Origin: Piliocolobus tephrosceles
Lineage: Eukaryota > Chordata > Mammalia > Primates > Cercopithecidae
Assembly (NCBI RefSeq): GCF_002776525.5
Contig: NC_045436.1
Coordinates: 6,549,918-6,613,917, forward strand
Direction: 5' to 3'
Length of the DNA: 64,000 bases
Under the pieces are notes generated by a model. The model saw nothing but the letters and a program-made list of their open reading frames with translations. It was not told where the DNA came from and ran no database searches. Position numbers and translations under genes: made by a program. This document shows, in pieces, positions 48,475 through 60,789 of this stretch (positions are counted from its first letter, which is position 1; the number at the start of each line of letters is the position of its first letter).

Positions 48475-48584
48475 TGTTGATGTGATCGATGTAGTAGACA
48501 CCAATCTGAGGGTCAAACCCTGCTTCCCATCCCCACGGCAGCTCATCCCCAACACAATCAGCAAATGACAAGGGCTTCGTTAAC
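48475..48584 (-). CDS. WWC2: WWC2 coding exon 2 (WW1-WW2 linker and first half of WW domain 2)
   Basis: This 110-bp exon begins after a tttgttgtag acceptor (AG at 48586-48585) and ends before gtaag (48474-48470). It starts with the last base of an Arg codon, reads LTKPLSFADC through YYIDHIN (36 codons), and ends with the first base of Lys, so intron 1 is phase 2 and intron 2 phase 1. It covers roughly residues 45-80 of the protein (inferred). It carries the linker after WW1 and the first strands of WW2: LPWGWE with the first signature Trp, then the YYIDH strand. WW domains bind Pro-rich PPxY ligands, in this family LATS1/2 and others. The next exon supplies the end of WW2. Confidence 0.96.
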
Positions 48585-49034
48585 CTACAACAAACCAGAA
48601 CAGACACACCAGTGATTCTTTCCGTCAAACCGCATATGTCAAAATTCAGCACCCTAACCACAAGTGTCTAGGTTGCCTTTAAAATCTTGAAGAAAAAAAA
48701 AACAAGGATAAAATACAGATGTGTATATCCAAAAAAGTAGGACAAGTCACAGTACCCTTTTGAAAGTTCACTGCTTAATATTTGGAGATAAATATATACA
48801 ATAAATAAAGACATCCTAAATCAGGGAGAACGCCAAGGTGAGGGTGAGGAAGCCTGGGATCTAGCTCTAGCTCTGCAGTGAAACAGATACCCCATTAAAA
48901 AGAAAATCGTGTCCCAGGATTCAAATACTGGTATCATGAAAATACTATCAGTAGTTTCGAGACAAGATCCGCATCAGGTTACATCAGTTTCAGACTGGAT
49001 GTTCATACATAAACTAACTAAACACTCAACTGTG

Positions 49035-49125
49035 AGGTCTACTATAAGTTCTCCTTGAGAGGAAGGACAATTTTTTTTGTAAGTATCTTGTACATAACAG
49101 TCACTCAACAAAATTTGGAACCGAA
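49035..49125 (+). repeat. L2 LINE 3' tip
   Basis: gttctccttgagaggaagga then tgtacataacagtcactcaa, the classic L2 ending. Confidence 0.6.
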
Positions 49126-49814
49126 CCAAACACATAAAGTATTCATTCGTATATCAATGTGATCTCACCTTTTGAAATTGCTTTATACTCTCTCAAGACC
49201 ATTTTTTCCTTAAGACACTTTCTCTGTAGGAGTTTTTCTCTTTAAAACTAATGAAGAAACTACACAGTTTCCTAAGCAGGGTACAGGTTTCAGACTTAAT
49301 TACAATAGATTTTTTTTTCTCACTCTCTTGCATTTTGCTTTTGAGATTTTCCCTGGCTACTGGAGCAGCCATGGGCAGGTTAACACCACAGATGCCTTGC
49401 TGGAGTGTGGCCACCATCAGTCAACACATTTTCTAACTTAATGCACTGGCACCACTAGCATGGTTCTTACATACAAAATCTCCTGGAATCCCTTTTATCC
49501 ATGCTAACGACTATCAAAGATCTCATGTTCAACTGAAATATAGGTCATTTTCAGAATTATATCATTCATCAGAATAACAAAGTACATCATCCACCCTTCA
49601 GAATGCTGAAGAATGATACAAAAAGGAGGAAAATTCTTTTTGCCAGGCCTACTCTGCAATAGTCATCCAAGGACACAAAACAGCAATGGACGAAAGGAAG
49701 GATCTATTTTCCTCTCAACCTTCCAATAGCATTAAATCTCTCCTTCTTGAGATAGCTCCAAAGACAACACTGGCCTTCCACATCAGCTCAGCAGACAGAA
49801 GCAATAATGAGGAG

Positions 49815-49990
49815 AACCCGCTCTACCACTGACTCACTGTGAGACCACTTACCGGGCACCTCTTCCTACCTCAGTTTCCTTTTCTTTTAAGTGGTGATTA
49901 CATCCTCACATACTCTCCCTGCAATTTAACTAGCTCCTAAAATTAAACTCAGGATAAAAAGGAATTAACTTGGAAGAGCATCCAGGACGT
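49815..49990 (+). repeat. MIR SINE
   Basis: ctctaccactgactcactgt and ctacctcagtttccttttct. Confidence 0.6.
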
Positions 49991-50087
49991 TATAAGCAGT
50001 CAAAGTGTCGGTGATTATTAACACAAGCACATGTGAGCTCTCATTTATCCCTCAGAGGAATCAAGTCAGGCAGCACAGCATAGAACT

Positions 50088-50575
50088 GTGGTTCTCAGAA
50101 TACAGCTCCCAGAACCAGCAGCGTCAACATCTGGGACCTTGTTACAAACACAAATTCTAGTTGGGCACCGTGGCTCACACTTGTAATTCCAACACTATGG
50201 GAGGCTGAGGCAGGAGGATGGGTGAGACCAGGAGTTCAAGACCAGCCTGGGCAACACAGTGAGACCCTGTCTCTACAAAAAATAAAAAATTAGCCAGGCA
50301 TGGTGGCTCATGCCTGTAATCTCCACGCTCTGGGAAGCCAAAGTGGGAGCATCACTTGAGCCCAGGAGTTCAAGGCTGCAGTGAGCCATGATCACTGAAT
50401 TCCAGCTTAGGCAACAGAGCAAGACCCTGTCTCTAAAAAAAACTAAAATGATTTTTAAAAAATAATAGAAATACAAATTCTTGAGCCCTATTGTAGAATC
50501 AGAAACTCTAGGTCCCAGCAATGTATGCTTTCCAGGTACTTCTGCTCCACACTAAAGTGTGGGAACCACGGGCTT
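50088..50575 (-). mobile_element. MER5A-like hAT element split by an Alu
   Basis: The left part has gtggttctcagaatacagct and ctgggaccttgttacaaaca. The right part, after the Alu, has aatcagaaactctaggtccc and ends cactaaagtgtgggaaccac. Together they form one MER5A-length element. Confidence 0.8.
50159..50468 (+). repeat. Alu SINE (AluJ-like) inside MER5A
   Basis: gttgggcaccgtggctcaca to the A-rich tail. Flanks aaacacaaattct (50146-50158) and aaatacaaattct (50469-50481) are a one-mismatch target-site duplication. Confidence 0.9.
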
Positions 50576-50785
50576 AGAAGTCAAGAGCTTGAAATTTGGT
50601 ATCAAAGAGATCTGGGCTCAAATCTTTATTCTGCCACTTACTCACTATACAACCTAGAGCAAGTTATTAGCCTTAAAAGCCCTAGTTTCCTAATGTATTT
50701 TTTTTAAGGGAATAGGAGGAAAGATTAAGTTTAGATGAGAACTAAACAGTATAACACCCGAGAAATGGTAAGCTTCAATATATGT
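50576..50785 (+). repeat. MIR SINE
   Basis: gatctgggctcaaatcttta, ttctgccacttactcacta and tagagcaagttattagcct. Confidence 0.8.
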
Positions 50786-52746
50786 TAGATGAGTAAAATG
50801 AATCTCAAACACATTAAGCAATATGCTCAAATGTGGCAACTTGCCACATTCACTTTGTAAACATGGAGTATATTTGAACTCAATCTGAGTTCAAATGCAA
50901 AACAATTTATTCTTAGAATTGTGCTCAAATTCTGTCTTGTATCAAAACTGCCCCAGAAAACTGATTTTTCTTTTGACAAAGAGTGAGATACCATATCAAA
51001 AATCCCTATACCCTAGGACACCTCCTTGTCTACATAAATGGTCTCTTTGACTACCTCAATAAAGCAACTAGATAGAGCTCCTGTGCCAGGTCACCCTCTA
51101 TATCATTGTTTGATGATTCTCTTTCACTAACTCCATTATCAATGCTGTCTAAAAGGCACATGCATCTTAAAGAAATGAAAAAGGAGGAAACATGAGAATG
51201 ATAAGTTTAAGTGACAAAAGAGAAATGTTAGACCAGTATTACCCAGGCACCAATTCGATGTGCTTAAGCATGAGTATGGCAGGAATATACTTATTACTTT
51301 AAGAATAAGAAGTTATAAAAGCTTGAGAGCATGTGCTCTCACATTACAAGTTAGTAGTAACTTGATTATAATTGGAAATAATCCAGTTTGTTCCACTAAC
51401 TGGTTAGCAGATAAGCATTTAATTATCACTGTTCTAAGACTACAATTACATCTGTAGGTATACATGTAATTGTGAACTCTGAAAAATTCAGAAGATTCCA
51501 CTCCTAAAATTTTTAATACAAAAATTTCTTTGCAGAGTTCCTTCAAATATCAATTTAATACTTTATTTTCTATATATGGATAAACATATATATTTTCTCT
51601 GCATTCTATCAATAAGTAAAACCATTACATAGATATTTGCAAATATTAAAATTTTAGGACTGAATTCTTATGCAAATTATAAAATATAAATAGACAACAT
51701 TATTAGGTTCCAAACAAATTAAGGACCCAATTGTGGTGCTATCCTGATAAAAAGAAAATATTACTATGATGTACTAAGAAGTTTAACACAAAGCAAAAAG
51801 AACTAACAGATGTATTCCAAAATTACAAACAATATAAATTAAAACAAATACAGTGAACTGAAATGTTAATTAACTTTTAAATTTCTTCTTCTTGTTGTAC
51901 ATAAGGAATGTCTTACACATTCAAGCTTTCTTTGAGTTAAGTAAGTAAAAATGGATGGAGTTTGTTTTTGGTTGGTTCCCTGCAAAGGAGCAACAACAAG
52001 CAACAACAACAACAAAATCCTGAAATTAACTAGAGTCTTTATGCTGAATTCCAGAAATTACTGTTTGCTTAAAAAGGTCTTCCTTTGCACTGTGCAAAGG
52101 AATTTCATATTATGAAGAAAACGGTAATTTACTGCAGCACTTCGCCAATGTTTATATGCAAAATTTAACTCTGCATGGTATTTCCTCTCCTTGCCGGCAT
52201 TATATCATTCTTTCACACTCATTTAATATTTATTGTCAACTCAAATACGTGTCCTATGATATGAGATGCCATACAGTGATTTATTTGTTTACTTCACAAT
52301 TACATGATGGTGAATACCGTGTGAGTACAAGTACAACTCCAAAAAAAACTGAGTTTGTACTAATTGCACTAAATGAATAAGCACTTGAAAAAAACATTTC
52401 AGGTTACTAAAACTCTTGCCACAATTCAGAGCATCCCAAATGTATAGTTTAGCACAAACATTAAAGGTCTTAACAGTTATTTTTACTTTGTAGCATCTGT
52501 TGTTCTCATTGTTTAGCTAACACAAAGCAGAGCTCATACTGTCAACTGCTTATGATTACTACAGAATCTGCTCACAGGAACATTACTGAATTGCTCTAAG
52601 AGAACAGAGAGGAGTAAGATGTGTTTCACAACTTGAATTTTAAAGCAAGGATAAAGCACTAGAAATCTTTCCACAGTCCTAAAAGAATCTTCATTTATAA
52701 TGATGTCAATTAGTCCCCTCAAAACAACTTTTTTGTTCTTTCTTTC

Positions 52747-53043
52747 TTTTTTTTTTTTTGAGACTGAGTCTCGCTCTGTCAACCAGGCCGGAGTGCAGTA
52801 GCGTCATCTCGGCTCACTGCAACCTCCATCTCCCTGGTTCAAGCAATTCCCCTACCTCAGCCTTTCCAGTAGCTGGGATTACAGGCGCCCGCCACTACGC
52901 CCGGCTAATTTTTTTGTATTTTTAGTGGAGATGGGGTTTCACCATGTTGGCCTGACTGGTCTTAAACTCCTGATCTCAGGCAATCCACCTCCCTCAGCCT
53001 CTCAAAGTGCTGGGATTACAGGCATGAGCCACCAGACCTGGCC
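52747..53043 (-). repeat. Alu SINE (AluS-like)
   Basis: Full-length antisense Alu. It lies 207 bp from an oppositely oriented Alu. Confidence 0.94.
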
Positions 53044-53250
53044 AACAACTTCTATCTATCACTAGATAGGGAAACTAGCAACAAAAAGAAACAGACAAAG
53101 GAGAATAGTAGAAAATAGTGGATAGAGGCAACAAGAAAAAAAAAAATAGCTTTTAAGAAAAATTACACAAACCACTTTGGAAAATAATAATGAGATTAGT
53201 TCCCTGTGTGTGAGGAAAGTACCTTAAATTATTAGAAAGAAGTCATATTA

Positions 53251-53553
53251 GAAGGGCAGGTGCGGTGGCTCATGCCCGTAATCCCAGCACTTTGGGAGGC
53301 CAAGGTGGGCGGATCACCTGAGGTTGGGAGTTCGAGACCAGCCTGGCCAACTTGGGGAAACCCCGTCTCTACTAAAAATACAAAATTTAGCCAGGCATAG
53401 TGGCACACGCCTGTAATCCCAGCTACTCAGGAGGCTGAGGCAGAAGAATCGCTTGAACCCAGGAGGTGGAGGTTGCAGTGAGCCAAAATCGGGCTATTGC
53501 ACTCCAGCCTGGGGACAAGAGCGAGACTTCATCTCAAAAACAAAAACAAAAAA
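53251..53553 (+). repeat. Alu SINE (AluS-like) with 17-bp target-site duplication
   Basis: Flanks agaaagaagtcatatta (53234-53250) and agaaagaagtcatatca (53554-53570). Confidence 0.95.
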
Positions 53554-53616
53554 AGAAAGAAGTCATATCACATAGACTTTCTAGAAAATAAACAGATATT
53601 AGAACAGGTCACAATC

Positions 53617-53910
53617 GGCCAGGTGCAGTGGCTAATACCTGTAATCCCAGCATTTTGGGATGCCAAGACAGGCAGTTCACTTGAGGTCAGGAGTTCAAGA
53701 CCAGCCTGGTCAACATGGTGAAAACCCATCGCTACTAAAATTACAAAAATTAGCCAGGCATGGTGGTGGGCATCTGTAATCCCAGCTACTCGGGAGGCTG
53801 AGGCAGGATAACTGCTTGAACCTGGGAGGTGAAGGTTGCAGTGAGCCAAGATTACACCACTACACTCCAGCCTGGGTGACAGAGTGAGACTGTCTCAAAA
53901 ACAAAACAAA
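53617..53910 (+). repeat. Alu SINE
   Basis: Flanks agaacaggtcacaat (53601-53615) and agaacgagtcacaat (53911-53925), two mismatches. The 93-codon minus ORF is antisense Alu. Confidence 0.94.
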
Positions 53911-54149
53911 AGAACGAGTCACAATGGGGAGAATCATCTCTTCCTAAAATCACTTTACCTAAAGACAAAAAAATAGACTGCGCAACATCTGGAGGCTCCA
54001 GCCTAGCCTCACTCCCCTTTTCTTCCTGCCATGAGCCCTTTTAGGTGTCTGGCAACTTATATTATTGTTTATTAGACAAGTTACTCAATATTTTGAAGAT
54101 CATTTTGTGACATATTAATTATTTCAGAAAGGAACGAAACGAATTTTAT

Positions 54150-54240
54150 TAGTTGTCTATTATGTTCCAAGATTTATGCAAGGTTGTTTCATATGTTATC
54201 TCATTTAGCCCTAACAACAATTCTTCAAAATGGGTATTCC
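54150..54240 (+). repeat. MIR/L2 fragment, continuing at 54633
   Basis: atgttatctcatttagccct and aacaacaattcttcaaaatg are typical of MIR/L2. The resumption at 54633-54660 (cattttttacagac) suggests the Alu region inserted into it. Confidence 0.55.
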
Positions 54241-54282
54241 TAGTCTTTATTTTTTAATTATTTATTTATTTATTTATTTATT

Positions 54283-54520
54283 GAGACAGAGTTCACTCTT
54301 GTTGCCCAGGCTGGAGTGCAATGGCACAATCTTGGCTCACTGCAACCTCTGCCTCCCGGGTTCAAGTGATTCTCCTGCCTCAGTCTCCCGGGTAGCTAAG
54401 ATTACAGGTATGCGCTACCATGCCCAGCTACCTTTTTGTATTTTTAGTAGAGACAGGGTTTCTCCATGTTGGTCAGGCTGGTCTCAAACTCCTGACCTCA
54501 GGTGATCCGCCCACCTTGGC
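54283..54520 (-). repeat. Alu SINE, cut by an assembly gap
   Basis: Antisense Alu after a (TTTA)n run (54252-54282). It reads normally to ccaccttggc, where the Ns begin. Confidence 0.9.
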
Positions 54521-54530
54521 NNNNNNNNNN
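54521..54530. other. Assembly gap (10 N) within Alu
   Basis: Ten Ns. The sequence after the gap steps back about 60 bp in Alu coordinates. Confidence 0.99.
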
Positions 54531-54632
54531 GGTTTCACCATGTTGGCCAGGCTGGTCTCAAACTCCTGACCTCAGGTAATCCACCCGCCTTGGCCTCCCA
54601 AAGTGCTGAGACGTGAACCACTACGCCCAGCC
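54531..54632 (-). repeat. Alu SINE, 5' part only, after the gap
   Basis: Begins ggtttcaccatgttggccag and ends ctacgcccagcc. It repeats the last about 60 bp before the gap with several differences, so it is either a second Alu or an alternative copy. Confidence 0.85.
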
Positions 54633-55679
54633 CCATTCCCATTTTTTACAGACTTAATTCTGTATGTGATACATCCAGAATTTTGTGTTTTATGTGAAAC
54701 ATAAAACATGTGTCACAGAGTCCTGTGTTTTAGATCCTGTCTGTGTGCAGTGGGGGGATATAACAAGGAAAGGACTTGGTCCTTGCCCTGGGGAGCCAAG
54801 GTAAGGACAGCCAAGCAGATAACTAATTTGTCACACTAGGACTTGGCCAGGAAGGCCCTTAGCCTGGTGCAATGGGTTAGGAAGGAGACTGTTGCTCCAA
54901 GATTTAACTGATTCACCCAGTGCTACAGAGCTGGCAGGAAACATAACGAGGTAGCCTAAACAGGATCATTTCTTCAGATTAGTTCATGTCATGTTTGCAC
55001 CTGCTTGGGTCCTCAGACATTCTCCCCTCTATTGGTCCTAGGTCTGGTCCTCCTACAGCTGGCATGAGTTTTGTCGCCTGGTACCAAGGAGAACTGGTTT
55101 GATACCTCCTCCACATGACAGACCTTCAAATACCTGAACACAACTGTGCTGTCTCCCAGGTCTGCTCCCCCAGACCCACACACCCCACTCCTCTCCACAT
55201 GTTTCACATCCCCTCTCCAGGCTAGCCTGCCAGTCTCCTGCCCTTACCCCAGCCACTCTTCTCCACTCTGCAATCTCATTCCATCTCTTATTATCTGATA
55301 TTTATCTCTTCGCATATGGTTAGTTTTTTCTCCTTCAGTCTATAAATATATTCAATCCCCACTACCCTAAAAAACTTTTCGTCAAACTTTCTGACTCTTC
55401 TACTGACATTCACTTACTAACCATTCTTAACCATCCCCTCATCCTAACCGAGAGGCTGTAAACAGGAGGACTTTAGAAGGCCCTATCATAGAATTTCCCT
55501 TCTGCCACCTAACACTTAATCCTACAGTTACTTCATGAATACACTCTTGAAAGACAGTATTTGTGGGTGATTTGCCTTTGAAAAGGCACATGGCTCAGGC
55601 TGTTGGGTTTTGGGATCCAGATATGGTATGTGCAAAAGCTTCAATGCTTACAATATTCTATGTTAAAGAAAAGGTCAAA

Positions 55680-55830
55680 TTTCACATATAGCAATTATAC
55701 TAACAATATAAAACACTTACTGAATGCTTATCATGTACCACACATGCTCTAATATACATCAATGTGTGAGTTAAATCCTCATAAAACTCTGCAAAGTAGA
55801 TATACTTTTTACATTTGAATAGCCTGTGCA
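55680..55830 (+). repeat. L2/MIR fragment
   Basis: cttactgaatgcttatcatg and ttaaatcctcataaaactct. Confidence 0.6.
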
Positions 55831-56375
55831 GGGAAAAAAATAAACACTCCTCTTCAAATAAGCATGTGTTTGGGTCACACACACATCTCCCTCCAGTCAA
55901 CATTTGTACTATAGGGCAGTGGTGATTGCAAGCTCTGCTGCATAGGCCTTCGCACTAAAAACCTTCACAATGTTGGCTCTGAATAAGTAAAAAATAAAGT
56001 CTAGTCACAAATAAAAGGAAACATAGCTCATGAAAAGCAGGGCCAAAAAATTGAAAAAATACAAGTAACAGGAAAAATATACATCATGGGTATGTGCCTC
56101 TTAAATTACTTCATTATTTGGCCAAAGATCAAAAGTCACTTTTGAAAAATACTTTCCTCTTTTTCACATGATTTGTAAACTGAATTGCAATTTCTAGGTA
56201 GAAATGTATGCTTTATGCTTTCTTAAATAGGAGGTTATAATATGATTCCAAGTTAATTGTTCACATTGTCTGACTACTTAAGCTAAAAAAAGTTGGTGCT
56301 AATGAGACCAACATTGTGGATTACACCTCCCACAAGAGCTGTTTATCACAGAATCAACCTGAGAATGCTGGTTTA

Positions 56376-56562
56376 CAGTAGCGGTTCTGAAACCTCTGCG
56401 TGCATCGGATCTGACTCAACTGAAAGGCGTATGAAAACACAGACTGTTGGGGTCGCCCTAAAAGTTTCCGACTCAGTAGATTTGGGAAGGACCTGAGGAT
56501 TCACATCTCTAAGTTCTGAGGTAATACTGATTGGTAAACTTCAGGGACCAGAAGTTCACCCT
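56376..56562 (+). repeat. MER5A-like hAT element
   Basis: gcggttctgaaacctctgcg, ttccgactcagtagatttgg and gaggattcacatctctaagt match MER5A. Confidence 0.8.
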
Positions 56563-56839
56563 GAGTGCTATTGTTTAAAAGGCATAAATCAGGTTGGATC
56601 CCTAACCCAACCAGGTGACCGAAAAAGGGAAAACAAGCTCAAGTTAAAAACAAACCTGGAGGCTTTACAAGTATCTCTGTTATGAAAACGATGAAATATT
56701 TAAACAGACTTAATGGCTTAACAGCCCTCCTATTCGGAATAGTAGGACACTTCATTTAATTTTAAGTAAACATTTCCTTTCTTCAAAGGATACTAAACTA
56801 ATTTGAAAATAACTTCAAGAGCAAGGCTTTCTTTTTCCT

Positions 56840-57640
56840 TTATTTTCTCACTTACATACAAATAGTAACAGTACTCAACATCATTAGTTATTACGGAAAT
56901 GCAGATCAAAACCACAGTGAAGCACCAGTTCACACCCACTATTTCGGCTATTATGAAAAAAACACACACACAAGACATGAGTATTGACAAGGATGTGGAG
57001 AAACGGGAACCCTGTACATTGTGCGTGGGAACGTAAAATGGTGCAGCCTCTGTAGAAAATGGTTTAGCAATTCCTCAAAAAGTTAAAATGGAATTACCAT
57101 ATGATCCCACACTACGACTTCTAGGTCTACTTCTAAAGGAAGTGAAAACAGGTACTCGAATAAATACGTGTGTGCATGATAACAGCAGCATTATTCATAA
57201 CAGCCAAAAGATGGAAAGAGCCCAAATTCCCATCAACAGGTGAATGGATAAAAAATTGTGGTATATACAGGAAATGGAATATTATTCAGTCACAAAAAGG
57301 AATGAAATACATACGCTACAATATGGATGACCCTCCAAAACATTACGCGGAGTGAAAGAAGCCAGGTACAAAACATCACTATTGTATGATTCCACTATAC
57401 GAAATAGTTCACAAATGCATACAAACAGAAAGTAGGTTAGTGGTTGACAGGTGACAAGGAAAGGGGCAAATAGAAACTGCTTAGTGGGTACCATGGAGGA
57501 GGGATGAAAGTGTTCTGAAATTACATATAGGGGTTGGTTGCACAACATTGTGAATGTACTTAATGCCATTGAATTGATCATTTTAAATGGTTAATTTACA
57601 TTAGGTGAATTTCACTTCAGTAAGTTGGTTTTCAAAAGGA
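56840..57640 (+). mobile_element. Old L1 3' end, sense
   Basis: ggaaatgcagatcaaaacca, aacagcagcattattcataa and gaatggataaaaaattgtgg, ending near 57620. Stops throughout. Confidence 0.85.
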
Positions 57641-57803
57641 GTAGCAAGTATGTAATAATGTCAAGACTTTAAGTGAATATTTTCACAAAAGATAGTAAAA
57701 CACATGGGAAAATGTTAAACATCACTAATAATAAAAACAAATGCCAAATACAATAAAACAATGAGGCTAAAATTTAAGCCTATTAAAATATCAAGTTTAT
57801 GTC

Positions 57804-58105
57804 TTTTTTTTTTTTTTTTTTTTTGAGACAGGGTCTCACTGACACCCAGGCTGGAGTGCAGTGGTGATCATGGCTCAGCTCACTACAGCCTCAACCTCCC
57901 AGGCTGAAGCCATTCTAACACCTTAGCCTCCCAAGGAGCTGGAACTATAGGTACACACCAACACGCCTGGCTAAATTTCTTTTTTCTCCTTTGTAGACAT
58001 GAGGTCTGATGCCCAGGATGGTCTCAAACTCCTGAGCTCAAGTGATCTGCCCTCGTTGGCCTCCCAAAGTGTGGAGATTACAGGTATGAGTCACGGCTTC
58101 AGGCT
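57804..58105 (-). repeat. Alu SINE (AluJ-like)
   Basis: T run (57804-57824), gagacagggtctcactgaca, ending tcacggcttcaggctg. Diverged. Confidence 0.9.
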
Positions 58106-58119
58106 GTTTTGCTTTGTCT

Positions 58120-58500
58120 TAGTGATGAAACTCACTCTAGTGAGGATGTGGGACATCAGCTACTTTCATTCATTGCTGGTGACTTTGTAACTCGATACAG
58201 TCCTTTTAAGAAACAATTTGGCAATGTTAAAAAACCATTAAAATGTTGATTCCAGGTTGGAGAAGGGAGACCCTTAGGGAAAACAGCTAATGCCTGCTGT
58301 GTTTAATACCTAGATGATGAGGTGACAGGTGCAGCAAGCCATCATGACACACATTTACCTATGTGACAAACCTGGACATTACCGCATATGTACCCCAGCA
58401 CTTGGAATAAAAATATTTAAATTTTTAAAAATGTTAATTCCATTTAACCTAGAAATACTATTCTTGATTGTGTTGCAAGAATCTTGTCCCACATCCACAA
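58120..58500 (+). mobile_element. Nested L1: young L1 3' tip inside an older L1
   Basis: Older L1 (ggatgtgggacatcagctac; agaaacaatttggcaatgtt) is interrupted at about 58255-58432 by a short L1 3' tip (cctagatgatgaggtgacag; acctggacattaccgcatat). Near-identical aaaatgttgattcca and aaaatgttaattcca flank it. Confidence 0.75.
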
Positions 58501-58554
58501 GGATCAGCTGCCACCTAAGGCATGTTACTACACTCAGACTCAGTCTCCAGCCTA

Positions 58555-58680
58555 AACCATGAGCTTCTCAAAGGCAGGGACCCTGCCTTCTTCTCGCTCT
58601 CTAGCACAATGCCTAATGCTTATCTCATACACAGTCGACACATGATAAATGTTGACAGAATGGAAGAAGGGCAGGAAGGC
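58555..58680 (+). repeat. L2 LINE 3' end
   Basis: aaaggcagggaccctgcctt, tctagcacaatgcctaatgc and acatgataaatgttgacaga. Confidence 0.8.
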
Positions 58681-59821
58681 AGGCAGAAAGAAAACGTCCA
58701 CTATATCATGAAAGGGTTGTAATTTATTCTTTCAAAAATGTTCTATTTACACAGAAGTGATAGTATGTGCATTTATTCAAATAACAATATGAAGGCTGGT
58801 ATTAAGGTGTTAGTTGATACATATGTTTCCTGACAACAGAACAAGACGCAAGAAAATCTTTCAATGCTGCATCAAAGTATTTGGTCTTGTGATTTAGTTT
58901 TGTTATCATTACATTATGTATCACAATGAATATCTCAACAGAAAACAGACTTAAGTGACAAAGACATAACAGAATTTATCTCATGTGTTTCAATAATTCA
59001 GCAAGTTTTTAAAGTATTTTTATGCCATGGAAGAAAACAAAGTGGTCAAACACTTTAACCTGAATCTCTTTTTCTCTCCTAAGTGCCAAGTAATGTTTGC
59101 TTGTCAGATTATCTGGTTTTGAAAAATGGTCTGAAATTTTAAGTGGCTATGCCAGCAAAGAAGGTAGGAGTGTTTGAGAGAGGCAGAGAACTTAAAAAGG
59201 ATTATGGTCCAAACAAATAACAGAAATCCACCAAGGCTGCCTCAATTCCCTACCTGTAGTTCAACACACAGCCAGTAAATTTCATGGTGGACAATAATTG
59301 CTCGTGGACGAAGACTAGAAGAGGCTTGAGTATTCAGTCTGGAGAATGAGCTCCAGTCAGAAAAACAAAGAAATGACACATGGCACACACCTTTCTGAAG
59401 GGTCACAACTTCCCTTTTGAAGAGGTTAAATGATTAAAATATACCTATACTATTTTTATCAAAACTTAAGAAACTGAGAGGACTTTAAAAAATCTCTGTA
59501 ACCTCTCCACATAGGAGTAACCCCAGTCAACAATGTGACGTGTTTCACTCTAGGCTAGGTTTTTTAAATAAATATAGACACATGTAGATATAATACTATG
59601 TACAAAATATACATCATATTTTGTTATCAAACTAAACTCTACATATACTATAATTTTCAATGTTGACTTAAAAATACACATTTTGTACAGTTATTAGATT
59701 CTCATTGTGAAGAATACAGAAAATAACAAAATACACTGTTATTAAAGTCCTTGCTTCACTTTCCTGTAGAGTGACATCTATTCCAATACTTCGGTATTTT
59801 TTCAGTCCATGTATAAACTTA

Positions 59822-60730
59822 CGTACAGTTGACTTATGAACAATGCAGGGGTTAGAGATGCCAACTCCTTGCACAGTTGAAAATTCTCGTGTAACTTTTG
59901 ACTCCCTTTAAACCTAATTACTAATTGCCTACTGTTGACCAGAAGCCTCACCAATACAGAAACAGTCAAGTAACATATTTTGTACACTGTATTATAAACT
60001 GTATCCTTAAAATAAATTAAACTGGAGAAAAGAAAAAGTCATTAAGAAAACCATAAAAAAAAAAAAAAAGAAATGCATTTACAGTACTGTATTTATTGAT
60101 GTTTTAAGTTTAGGTTATCTGTTTATACACCATGAATTGTCCATCTGAAATGGTGGAAACCTAAGCTGCAGTCCTCAATCTATCATAGATATCAAGCAAT
60201 TCAACGTTTTCTTGTAAGGTCATTACTTTTTTCCACTTCTTGGGAGCACTTCCAGCTTCACAAGTGGCACTTTGTATGGGTCCCATGGTGTACTCAAGGT
60301 TTGCGGGACTGCACTAAATACGAGAAATACTTGAGAACTGTGAGAAATCACTTTTGACTGTGATATGCAATTTACCAGAGAGAGGAACTGCTCACGCAGA
60401 GATGATTAGCATCACAGGGCACTTTGAGTGGACGCTCCCCACGTTTGAGCTGATGCTCCCCACGTTTGAGCTCACCATAACAACAGAAGGTGGCTTTGCA
60501 ATCATTACAGAGTATTGTATGTATTATAGTTAATTATATGCAGTTATGATTTAACACTGCCTCTTCACAGTTGTTTACATTTCTCTCAACTGCAAATGGC
60601 ATCATGTACAGTCTGTAATGTGTGCATAAGTTCTGATAAATTTTAATGTCTTATAATGGTGTGTATATTTTATGGCAGTACACAATAAAACAGTCTAGTA
60701 TCTACATATATTTTATGCGTTCGTGCCATA
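59822..60730 (+). mobile_element. Tigger-like DNA transposon remnant
   Basis: Starts cagttgacttatgaacaatg and contains tgactccctttaaacctaat and aattgcctactgttgaccag, a Tigger-type TIR and subterminal pattern. Sequence to about 60730 (ccatgaattgtccatctgaa; gtttgagctcaccataacaa) appears to continue the same element. No transposase frame. Subfamily uncertain. Confidence 0.6.
60432..60473. repeat. 21-bp tandem duplication
   Basis: acgctccccacgtttgagct(g) followed at once by atgctccccacgtttgagct(c); two exact-length copies differing at two positions. Confidence 0.9.
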
Positions 60731-60789
60731 GGTTTTTCTTAATATTTTTCAACATCTGTAGACTAGGTAGTTCATGTAAGTCTTTTCAA

